Positions 1 to 6,893 of a stretch of DNA of 8,493 nucleotides are shown here, piece by piece (the first letter of the stretch is position 1; every line of letters starts with the position of its first letter). The translations under genes were made by a program, and so were the position numbers. The DNA lies in contig JACQFU010000469.1 of assembly GCA_016199905.1 (NCBI GenBank), positions 1-8,493 of the forward strand, given 5' to 3'. This DNA comes from Candidatus Wallbacteria bacterium (GTDB lineage Bacteria > Muiribacteriota > UBA6191 > JACPRK01). The notes beneath the pieces are model-generated. The model saw only the letters and a program-made list of their open reading frames with translations, searched no databases and was not told the origin of the DNA.

Positions 1-715
1 CCCGGGGCACCTCAGCCTTCCAGGAGCCCCAGCGATCCAGCGGTCCGGAGGGCGCCGAGTAGACGACGGCGACGGCGACGGCCTCCAGTCCCTGCTTGGT
101 CTTGCGCGATGGTGAGAGAGGAATCATCCGTTGGGTCTTTCCAGTCCCCTCAGCCGGCTTCACGGGTTTTCCGGAGACGGTCACCGACTCCAGCGTCGCC
201 TCCGGGGGCAGCTCCAGCCGGAGGAACTGTTCCCGGGTGTTGCGGATCTGATAGGTGATCGACGTGAGCGTCTGCCCCGTGTCGGCCACGAGCGTGGACG
301 CCTCGGCGGCGGTCGCCTCCAGTTGTGCCACGTCCAGACGCGTGCGGCGAGTGGCCTTGGCCAGGAAGACGTAGCCCGGACGCTCGAAGGAGCGCACGAG
401 CACCAGCTCCGGCGAGGCCCAGGGCGCTGCGAAGTCGGGCAGCTCGTGGACGTCGATGCCGCGGCCGCCCCGCTCCTGTAGCATCTCGGCGTCGGTGCCC
501 GGCTCCGGCGACAGCGCCAGGAAGCCGGACTCGCGTTCGGCCCCGGGAAACGCCGGACCCGCCAGCTCGATGACGCCGTCGGCCGAAGCCGCCGCGCGCT
601 CCGCGTAGATCTCGAAAACCAGCGCGCCTCGGGTTCGCTCCGGCAGCTTCACGACGATTCGTCCATCCTTCTGAGGCGCCGCCTCGCCGATGGGTTCGCC
701 CGACGTGTTCTTCGT
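1..715 (-). CDS. In-frame continuation of the large membrane protein past the TAG, 3' end outside the window
   Basis: Translating the minus strand from 715 in the frame of the upstream gene gives 238 codons with no stop, running off the left edge. Codons keep the strong G/C third-position bias of the upstream gene. The peptide begins TKNTSGEPIGEAAP, includes KLPERTRGALVFEIYAER, and later has a unit with LRLELPPEATLESVTVSGKP followed by MIPL and an Ala-Val strand. These resemble the beta units upstream of the TAG, so this is most simply the C-terminal part of the same protein. It has no signal peptide and no convincing SD. If translated separately, the earliest in-frame start candidate is a GTG at 650-652, which would give a product with no export signal. 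Coding status is well supported; whether it is made as a fusion, separately or not at all is unknown. Confidence 0.7.
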
Positions 716-718
716 CTA
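716..718 (-). other. In-frame amber codon inside a repeated beta unit
   Basis: The minus strand reads CTC TAG ACG here. The stop lies 15 residues into a unit whose pattern (hydrophobic strand, L-P or V-P, strand, loop with K/R, strand, L-P or similar, strand) recurs at residues 346-402 of the same protein and again about 150 codons past the TAG. Those copies read across the equivalent point without a stop. A single C-to-T change from CAG (Gln) would create it. TAG also ends two other genes here (6839-6841 plus, 7650-7652 minus), which argues against genome-wide reassignment of TAG. A nonsense mutation, sequencing error or localised readthrough all remain possible. Confidence 0.8.
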
Positions 719-3700
719 GAGGAACTCGAAACCTTCGGGCAAGCGAAACGCCACTGTGCGCACGCCCGCCTCGCCGATCGTCAGGCGCGCCCGGCAGCGC
801 AGGCCCAGGGCGCCGCCTGCCGGCGAGAGGATGGCAAACGACTCGGCCGAGAACCGCTCCTGATCGTCAGGCGCGGTGACGGCAGCGCCACCGGGCAGCA
901 CCGTCTTCGGCCGCCAGCCCGCCGAGAGCGCCGCCGTCGGCTCGAGGCAGAGCTCGAATCCATCGGCGATCTGCGCCACGGGTCCCGCGGCCAGCAGCTC
1001 GCAGCCCGGGTCCACTCCTCGCAGGACGACTCTCGTGGGGGCTTCGGGAACGTGACCCAGCGCGAGACGGCCCTCCTGGAGCGTACCCACGATGGGCGCC
1101 GACAGACGAACTTCCAACGAGTGCCGGCCTGCCAGAACCGTGCGCAGCACGCAGGCGCCTTCCCGGCGCTCCAGCAGCGCTTGCTGTCCGGCGACGGGCT
1201 TGCCGTCGATCGTCCAGCCCGTGACCGAGCCCGGTTGAATGTCGATCGAGAGTTCCTTCCAGCCGCTTCCGGTCGCCTCCAGGGCGGCCGACAGAGAGCC
1301 CGTGGCGCGCCCGCCAGCCAACTCCAGGACATAACCGGCGGACAGCAGGTGGAGCTCGGAGCCCGCTTCCGGGGGCTTTGGAACTTCCAGCGAGGAACGC
1401 AGAAGATCGAGTTGGGCCTTTCGGAAGAACCCGCGCGTCCCCTCGCGCGGGGACAAAGGCGATCCCGTGTACGGGATGTAGATGTCGTAGGCCGCCGGCC
1501 GCGGGGGGGGCGTGGGAGGGACTTCGTTGATCTGGACCGCATTGGCCGCGACGGGCTCGGCTGGCGGGGCGGGTGCTTTGCGGTTGAGGCCTCGAAGGAT
1601 CTGGACCGTCGACTGGGCCGGCGCCACGCTCTGCGGGGCCGGCGCTACGCTGTCGACATCGGCGCCGGCCTGTCCTTCCTCGCGGGCGGCCGGCCGGGGC
1701 TGCGCTGCGGGTGGCGGCGCGGCGTTTTGCTGTTGCTCGCTCTGCAGCTGCAGCCGGTTGCGAGCCAGCTTCTCGCGGAGATAGTTTTCGTTCTGCGCGC
1801 GGCCGGCCTCCTTGACGCGATCGAGCAGATCGGAGCGCGGCAGAAGTCGCTCATGGGGTGAGCCTCCGCCGGCCGCGCCCGATTCCGGCGCTGCGGCGAG
1901 GAGCACGAGCACGGCTGCTCCGGCGGCAGCGGCGCGACCGCGCCCCGCGCCCCAGCGAACCAGCGCCGTGCCGAGCATCACGACCACGTGGACCGTCAAA
2001 CCGGCGAGCGTGGCGGCGACTCCTCCCTGGTAATAGGGAATGTAGGCGACGGCCAGGAATACGCCCAGCCCGGCGGCTGCGGTCGCGGCGGCGAACCCGC
2101 GGCCGTCGATCAGGAGCCGCTTCAGCGCGTGAGCGACGAAGCCGCCGAACAGGAACAGCATCAGCAACGGGTAGAGCGCCAGCAGGGAGGCCAGGTACTC
2201 GCTTCGCGCGGCGGGACGGGCTCCGGCAGCCAAACCAAGGGCGCGCATTTGCTGGGGAGCACTCGGCCACGACGGGTCCGGTGGATGAAGCAAGTCCGAT
2301 GGCTGGGCGACGCCCCGCCGCACCCCCTCGATGCCCTCGAAGGGCGTGAAGGCGAAATCTCGCGGAGTGTAAACGTCCCAGGCCAGCTCGCGCACCGGCA
2401 CGTCGATGGCGGGCAGCTCCAGCCGCACGCGGCCGCTCGGGCCCAGAGGCGGGATCGCCCCGCGGAACCTCAGCTCCAGCACCGAGGGCTGCCCCGCTCT
2501 CACGTCGGCCAGCGAGACCTGCACGCCGCTCTTGCCCGACTGGCTCGCGGCCGGCGTTCTTCCGTCGAGGAACAGGCCCGTGCGCTCGAACCCGGCCAGG
2601 TCCAGCGTCAGCGACTCCCGGCCGCTGGAGCGGAACCGGTACGCCACGCGTCCCACGATCTGGCCAGTCGATTCGCAGAGCGTCCAGGCGCGCGCCTCGT
2701 CCACGACGGCCGCCAGCACGGCGGCGTCGGGGAAGCGAGTCCCCTTGAGCCGCGGCGCCAGCGCCGGATCGGGCCGCCGGTACAGGAAGAGCAGCTCCTC
2801 GCCTTCCAGAGACGGGCGAATCGCGGCAGGCAGGTCTGCCGCCGACACGGCGTCGACGCCCGCGGGCGCCGAGCACGCCAATTGAAGGTTCGCGCTGCGG
2901 GTGACCGCGACGAAGCCCGGCTGCCGCGCGAGTCCCGCCAACGTGAAGGCCGCCAGCTCCGTGTCGAATCCCGATGGGCGGGTGTCGAGCGTGAAGTCGA
3001 GCTTGAGCTGGACGTCGCCTGTGAACTTCTCGGGCAGCAGCAAGCGCGCCGAGCGCGCCTTCCCGGCCGGCCCCGGGTCCTGCAGCGTCCAGTTCCGCGG
3101 CCCAACCAGCGCGAGCGTCTTCACGCCCGCCGGGACGTGCAGCTCCAGCTGCGATATCGGGGCGCGACGCACTCGCAGCCAGGCCGTGACTTCGCCTGCG
3201 AGCCCCTTCTCGCCAGCGTCATAGGCGTGAAGAATCGTCGCGTCCACTCGCGAGGCGAATCCGGGGCCGGTCGTTGCGTTGCTCTCGGGCGCCGGGGCAG
3301 GCGCGGCGCCCGCGTCGGCGACCTCGACCCAGCGCAGCACGACCTCCGGCGAGGGCGGCAAGTCCGCCTCCAGAAGCGTCGTCGCCGGGGCCTCGCCCGC
3401 ACGCGTGGCGAGCTTGCAGGGCGGCAGGATCGACGCGCTCACCTGCTTGCCGGGAACGGTCGCGCTCAGGTGCGCTGCCGGCACTCCCGGCAGCGAGAAG
3501 CGGACGACGCTGTAGAACTCTTCCTCCGTCACGCGCGCTGCGAAGGAGACCAGCAGCCGATGGCGGCCGCTCCCGCGGATCGCGACCTCGACGGTACGCG
3601 GGGCGCCGGCCGGCGTCTGGGACTGCTGCGCCATTTGGTTGAGCGATTGCTGGATCTGCTGGGCCTGCGCCGGCGCGTTGGCCGCGACGGGAGCATTCTG

Positions 3701-4189
3701 GGAGACCGCCGGGCCGCCGCTAACCGAGATCCGAGCCGGGGCCCCGTCCACGGAGGCCGAGCCGACGATCACTTCGCCCCCCAGCACGGCGACGAGAGTG
3801 TCGTCCGGCTGGATCGCCTCCACTTCCAGCTCGAGCTCGCCCTGGCACCAGCCCGAACCGGCCCGCGCGCGAGTCTGCACCGAGGCCGAGCGGACCAGAT
3901 GGGTGACGGGCAGCAGCTCGGAGCTTCGCTTCTCGGCGTCCCGCGATCGCCGGAAATCGTCCATCGCCTTGTCATGGCGCTTCTTCAACAGCTCCTCGAC
4001 CTGCGCGACCGGCACGAACTCCATGGGCTCGGACCAATCGAGAGTCTGGCCCAGGTCGGCCTGAGGCACGAGGTGCCGGCGCAGGCTCTCGGGTGCCGGC
4101 GGCGCCTCCGCCTGCGTCCTTGGCGCCCACAGGAGCACCGTGAAAAGGACCGAAAGAACCGCGATCGGGGACAAGCTAGGGCGAAGCAT
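716..4189 (-). CDS. Large exported membrane protein of unknown function, ended by an in-frame TAG
   Basis: An open frame of 1157 residues that I do not recognise. Residues 1-27 look like a signal peptide (hydrophobic 9-21, cleavage probably after TQA). Residues 60-90 are charged and helical. Residues 110-620 are beta-rich, with a Gln/Ala-rich insert at 160-200. Four hydrophobic segments follow at about 665-687, 698-718, 723-745 and 752-768, then a helical stretch (780-820), a Pro/Ala/Gln linker (820-900) and more beta-rich sequence to 1157. The predicted topology puts both beta regions in the periplasm. The ATG at 4187-4189 is preceded by a weak SD (AGGGGG, 4194-4199) and a candidate promoter. 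The order of a large periplasmic region then several membrane helices is loosely like CreD, but I see no diagnostic motif. The frame does not end naturally: the same frame stays open after the TAG at 716-718, so this may be a nonsense-interrupted gene. Coding status is firm, function unknown. Confidence 0.85.
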   Translation of the reverse strand: MLRPSLSPIAVLSVLFTVLLWAPRTQAEAPPAPESLRRHLVPQADLGQTLDWSEPMEFVPVAQVEELLKKRHDKAMDDFRRSRDAEKRSSELLPVTHLVRSASVQTRARAGSGWCQGELELEVEAIQPDDTLVAVLGGEVIVGSASVDGAPARISVSGGPAVSQNAPVAANAPAQAQQIQQSLNQMAQQSQTPAGAPRTVEVAIRGSGRHRLLVSFAARVTEEEFYSVVRFSLPGVPAAHLSATVPGKQVSASILPPCKLATRAGEAPATTLLEADLPPSPEVVLRWVEVADAGAAPAPAPESNATTGPGFASRVDATILHAYDAGEKGLAGEVTAWLRVRRAPISQLELHVPAGVKTLALVGPRNWTLQDPGPAGKARSARLLLPEKFTGDVQLKLDFTLDTRPSGFDTELAAFTLAGLARQPGFVAVTRSANLQLACSAPAGVDAVSAADLPAAIRPSLEGEELLFLYRRPDPALAPRLKGTRFPDAAVLAAVVDEARAWTLCESTGQIVGRVAYRFRSSGRESLTLDLAGFERTGLFLDGRTPAASQSGKSGVQVSLADVRAGQPSVLELRFRGAIPPLGPSGRVRLELPAIDVPVRELAWDVYTPRDFAFTPFEGIEGVRRGVAQPSDLLHPPDPSWPSAPQQMRALGLAAGARPAARSEYLASLLALYPLLMLFLFGGFVAHALKRLLIDGRGFAAATAAAGLGVFLAVAYIPYYQGGVAATLAGLTVHVVVMLGTALVRWGAGRGRAAAAGAAVLVLLAAAPESGAAGGGSPHERLLPRSDLLDRVKEAGRAQNENYLREKLARNRLQLQSEQQQNAAPPPAAQPRPAAREEGQAGADVDSVAPAPQSVAPAQSTVQILRGLNRKAPAPPAEPVAANAVQINEVPPTPPPRPAAYDIYIPYTGSPLSPREGTRGFFRKAQLDLLRSSLEVPKPPEAGSELHLLSAGYVLELAGGRATGSLSAALEATGSGWKELSIDIQPGSVTGWTIDGKPVAGQQALLERREGACVLRTVLAGRHSLEVRLSAPIVGTLQEGRLALGHVPEAPTRVVLRGVDPGCELLAAGPVAQIADGFELCLEPTAALSAGWRPKTVLPGGAAVTAPDDQERFSAESFAILSPAGGALGLRCRARLTIGEAGVRTVAFRLPEGFEFL

Positions 4190-4232
4190 GAGACCCCCTA
4201 GGGTGGCTGTCGTCGTTGGCGGGGCGCGACCG

Positions 4233-4261
4233 ACTATACAACCCTTCGTTGTTGACAGGAA
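4233..4261 (-). promoter_or_regulatory. Candidate sigma-70 promoter for the large minus-strand gene
   Basis: On the minus strand a TATAGT -10 (4233-4238, one mismatch to TATAAT) lies 17 bases from a poor -35, TTCCTG (4256-4261). Transcription would begin near 4226, leaving a leader of about 37 bases before the ATG. The -10 and spacing are good and the -35 is weak, so activity may be low or need an activator. It overlaps the rightward promoter. Confidence 0.4.
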
Positions 4262-4280
4262 GCCACTTCGGGCCTATACT
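4252..4280 (+). promoter_or_regulatory. Near-consensus sigma-70 promoter for the 246-residue secreted protein gene
   Basis: TTGACA (4252-4257) is a perfect -35. It is followed by exactly 17 bases and TATACT (4275-4280), five of six matches to the -10 consensus. Transcription should start near 4287, giving a leader of about 50 bases. In such GC-rich DNA a pair this close to consensus is unlikely by chance, and it sits directly before a gene with a strong SD, so strong expression is expected. Confidence 0.8.
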
Positions 4281-4323
4281 GCCGCCCACTCTCCACAAGC
4301 ACAAGAATGCGGAGTATCCGTTC

Positions 4324-4332
4324 GAGGAGGAG
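4324..4332 (+). promoter_or_regulatory. Strong Shine-Dalgarno site that fixes a GTG start
   Basis: GAGGAGGAG contains a full AGGAGG (4325-4330), 7 bases before GTG at 4338. The open frame extends upstream to an ATG at 4140, but that start would lie inside the divergent gene and upstream of the promoter. The GTG also places a canonical signal peptide at the N-terminus. Confidence 0.85.
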
Positions 4333-4337
4333 ATGTC

Positions 4338-5078
4338 GTGAGAAGATTTGCTATTCCTGCCCTTCTGTCCCTGGCGGTCCTGACGCTCCCGGCGAGGAGT
4401 TTCGCGGCTGATGGCTGGTTGACGGCCCTGGAGCGGCACGTTCGCTCGGGTATCGTCCACAGCGAGAGCGAACCGTTCGACTTGGCCCGAGTCGAGACTG
4501 CGAGCCGAGGCGGGTTCGTCATCTCCGGCGAGCGCATCCACCTGGAAAACGGCATCCTCACCGCCCACTTCAATCGCGTGCAGGCCGACGACGGCACCGA
4601 TTTGCAGAACGTCGACATCCTGACCAAGTTGTCGCTCTCGGGCGGCTTCTTGAGCGACCCCGTCAAGAACGCCGTCGAGGCGTTCCTGGCCTACATGGAC
4701 ATGACGGCTTCCAAGGTCGAGCTGGCGTTCACGGTCCCTGCGGGCCGCGGCCGCGCGCCGGCCGTTCCCAACGGCTTGCCCGCCGAAATCCTCACGATGC
4801 CGGTCCGCGACATGAAAATGACCATGCGCCAGAAGGTCATGGAGATGACGCTGAAGAGCATCATCTCGATTCGGACCGTCGGAAAAGCCAACTACCGGCC
4901 GGCCGAGAAGAAGATTGACTGCGAGATCACGGGCGCCTGGTCGGGCCCTGTGCCGATCCCGCAAGACCTGCTCTTCTATACGCTGGGAAACTCGATTCAC
5001 TATCCGTTCGTCGAGGTGCACAAGCCGTACGTCACGATCGACATCGGGTACTTCCTGAATCCCGCTCCTTCCAATTAA
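4338..5078 (+). CDS. Secreted protein of unknown function, 246 residues
   Basis: I do not recognise this family. From the GTG at 4338 the product starts with a typical signal peptide (RR at 2-3, hydrophobic 5-18, cleavage probably after SFA, residue 23). The mature protein has no further membrane segment and only one cysteine (C196), so it should be soluble in the periplasm or outside the cell. Alternating hydrophobic strands (59-65, 72-80, 93-100, 126-133, 176-190, 225-238) suggest a beta-rich fold, perhaps a lipid-binding barrel of the DUF2993/LmeA or AsmA-like kind, but that is a guess. A Met-rich basic and acidic segment lies at 154-170. It ends with TAA. It has its own near-consensus promoter and strong SD, and an intrinsic terminator about 100 bases after the stop, so it forms a single-gene transcript, probably well expressed. 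It is divergent from the large membrane protein gene. Coding status is firm, function unknown. Confidence 0.88.
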   Translation: MRRFAIPALLSLAVLTLPARSFAADGWLTALERHVRSGIVHSESEPFDLARVETASRGGFVISGERIHLENGILTAHFNRVQADDGTDLQNVDILTKLSLSGGFLSDPVKNAVEAFLAYMDMTASKVELAFTVPAGRGRAPAVPNGLPAEILTMPVRDMKMTMRQKVMEMTLKSIISIRTVGKANYRPAEKKIDCEITGAWSGPVPIPQDLLFYTLGNSIHYPFVEVHKPYVTIDIGYFLNPAPSN

Positions 5079-5175
5079 GGGCGTGCCGGGGCCGGCGGGC
5101 CCCGTGGGTGCACCGTTGCTTCGGTCCAGCTCCCACCTTCCAGTCCCGCCAGTTCCGGGAGCGCCAATGTCGCAC

Positions 5176-5220
5176 CGCCACCGGTGACGAGGTTTCGAGG
5201 CGTCGCCGGTGGCGTTTCTT
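5176..5220 (+). terminator. Intrinsic terminator after the secreted-protein gene
   Basis: The arms 5176-5189 and 5201-5214 are complementary over 14 positions (13 Watson-Crick pairs and one G-U in RNA), with an 11-base loop (5190-5200). TTTCTT follows at once (5215-5220). This is a classic Rho-independent terminator on the plus strand. It should end the transcript of the 4338-5078 gene and separate it from the ClsC-like gene. A second GC hairpin (arms 5087-5093 and 5098-5104) lies upstream but lacks a T tract. Confidence 0.75.
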
Positions 5221-5266
5221 CGTTCCGGGAAACCGCGAAACAATCGCCGAGCCGGTGCCGTAGTGC

Positions 5267-6841
5267 ATGTCGGGCGGCGACAGGTTTGGCGCCGCCGCTT
5301 TCTGGCTACCAATGAGCGCCTCGCCAAGATACTCGCTGCTGCCGGTCTTGCTGGCTTGTCTCCTGGGCTGGTTCGTAGCGCCCGCGCTGCCGGCCCAGGA
5401 CGCGATTGCGCCCGTCGAGCAGGTCTTCGACACGCTCGCAGCAGGGGGCCGCGGAGAGCAGGCGTTCGTCCGGGTCCTGACGGACAACGCCGAATCCTGG
5501 TTTGCCCGATGGTACCTGCTCGAGCACGCGACCAAGAGCATCGACGTCAGCACCTTCATCATCAAGGACGACATCTTCGGCCGCGCGCTACTGGGGCTGC
5601 TGCGCCAAAAAGCCCACCTGGGCCTGCCCGTGCGACTGATGATCGACGGTCGCGGCAGCGGCGATCTGGCGCGGTCTTCCGCCGGATTTGCGTACTTGAA
5701 AGCGTTGATGCGCGAACCCAACGTCCAGGTGCGCATCTACCGACCGTTGCCCAAGGCCCTGCTCACGGCGCCCGTCGACGTGCGCAACGCCATCGCCAGC
5801 AACCATGACAAGATTCTCTTGGTCGACGGCGAGTGGTTCATCACGGGCGGACGCAACATCGCCACCGAGTACTTCGGCGCCGGGGTCGGCGGCCAAAGAG
5901 TCTTCCGCGACACCGACGTGGTGCTTCGCGGGCAGGTCATCGGCCAGCAAGCCAAGCAAGCTTTCGACCTCGAGTTCGCGCGGTGGGACAACCGCCTCGT
6001 CGCCGACGATCCCGACGCCGACTTGGCTGACCGATGCCTGGAGCTGGACGTCGCCTGCCGCGCGATGGGCGACTTCCTGCTCGACATTTCGACGGACCCA
6101 TCGCATCTTCCGGGTCCCAGGACTGCCCCGTTGCTCTCCGAGGCGCGCCAGGAGTTGGCCTTGCAAGCGGGGCTGCGGAACGCCGCCATCGGCACCTACG
6201 ACCGCTACCAGCCCTTCTACGGAGACCGCGCGGCGCCGGTCGTCCTGCTCGACAAGACCAGCCGAGTGGGCGGCGAAAACGACATCACGCCGAACCTGGT
6301 TCGCCTGATCGACGCCGCGCGCGAGAGCCTCTACATCCAGAGTCCCTACATCGTCCTCACGAAGACGGCCCGCGCGGCCCTCGAACGCGCCTGTGCCCGC
6401 GGCGTCCAGCTCGTGACGAACACCAACGGGCCGATCAACTACGACCACCTCGTGACGCAAGCGACGTTCCTGCACGAGTGGGCCGGCATGCTCCGAGACC
6501 TGCCGTGTTGCCGCCTCTACGTCCACCATGGCCCCGCGATGGTGCACGCCAAGGTGTTCACGTTCGACGATCGGGTGGCCGTCGTCGGCTCCTACAACAT
6601 GGACCCGCTCAGCGAGCAGATCAACGGCGAAGCTGTGTGCGTCATTCGCTATCCGCCCTTTGCGCGTCGCAACAGGCTTCGCATCGAGAAGGACCTGGAG
6701 CTGTCCGACGAGTGGACCAATCGCCCCGCCGGCCCCGGCAAGCAAGCCACCCCGTCCGGACCGGCTCCCGAGGCCGTCCAGGGGGCCTTGAAGGTCCTCT
6801 CCATCACGGGTCTCGCGGAACTGCTGCGCCCGCTGATGTAG
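5267..6841 (+). CDS. Exported phospholipase D superfamily protein, ClsC-like (cardiolipin synthase C type)
   Basis: Two complete HKD motifs mark a phospholipase D superfamily enzyme: H180-x-K182-x4-D187 followed by GGRN at 194-197, and H427-x-K429-x4-D434 followed by GSYN at 441-444. The stretch around the first motif, with GGRNIATEYFGAG and a following FRDTDV, resembles E. coli ClsC, which joins phosphatidylethanolamine and phosphatidylglycerol into cardiolipin. Phospholipid hydrolysis or transphosphatidylation is therefore likely; the exact substrate is not shown. Length (524) fits the family. A signal peptide ends near LPA (43), so the enzyme should act outside the cytoplasm. Start choice is uncertain: TAG at 5261-5263 blocks upstream extension and neither ATG (5267 or 5312) has an SD. 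ATG 5312 gives a more normal 28-residue signal peptide; I give the longer form. After the motifs there is a Pro-rich stretch (487-503) and a short hydrophobic tail. No clear promoter is visible between 5221 and the start. Confidence 0.9.
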   Translation: MSGGDRFGAAAFWLPMSASPRYSLLPVLLACLLGWFVAPALPAQDAIAPVEQVFDTLAAGGRGEQAFVRVLTDNAESWFARWYLLEHATKSIDVSTFIIKDDIFGRALLGLLRQKAHLGLPVRLMIDGRGSGDLARSSAGFAYLKALMREPNVQVRIYRPLPKALLTAPVDVRNAIASNHDKILLVDGEWFITGGRNIATEYFGAGVGGQRVFRDTDVVLRGQVIGQQAKQAFDLEFARWDNRLVADDPDADLADRCLELDVACRAMGDFLLDISTDPSHLPGPRTAPLLSEARQELALQAGLRNAAIGTYDRYQPFYGDRAAPVVLLDKTSRVGGENDITPNLVRLIDAARESLYIQSPYIVLTKTARAALERACARGVQLVTNTNGPINYDHLVTQATFLHEWAGMLRDLPCCRLYVHHGPAMVHAKVFTFDDRVAVVGSYNMDPLSEQINGEAVCVIRYPPFARRNRLRIEKDLELSDEWTNRPAGPGKQATPSGPAPEAVQGALKVLSITGLAELLRPLM

Positions 6842-6893
6842 CTGCCCCGTAGGGCCGGCCTCGCCGAGGCTGTGGTATCTTGAGGCTTCGAGA

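Noticed and set aside
65..82. Three copies of GACGGC in tandem
   Set aside because: They encode an Ala-Val alternation within a beta strand of the coding frame; this is too short to call a functional repeat.
1988..4201. A 737-residue open frame on the plus strand, antisense to the large gene
   Set aside because: It is extremely rich in Arg, Gln and Gly, has no recognisable motif or SD, and lies opposite a gene with a signal peptide and structured domains. Long antisense frames are expected in GC-rich DNA.
4140..4337. Upstream extension of the secreted-protein gene to an ATG at 4140
   Set aside because: It would overlap the start of the divergent gene and place the start upstream of the promoter; the GTG at 4338 has the SD and a signal peptide.
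5087..5104. GC-only hairpin (7-bp arms, GGCG loop) after the secreted-protein gene
   Set aside because: There is no T tract. The longer hairpin at 5176-5220 with TTTCTT is the better terminator.
4176..5327. A 383-residue minus-strand open frame
   Set aside because: It crosses the divergent promoter region, the secreted-protein gene and the terminator, and has a composition typical of a shadow frame.
6842..6893. Possible promoter or attenuator between the ClsC-like and permease genes (TATCTT at 6876-6881, short GCCTC/GAGGC hairpin)
   Set aside because: No -35 lies at proper spacing and the hairpin has only 5-bp arms without a T tract, so it is not supported as a separate element.
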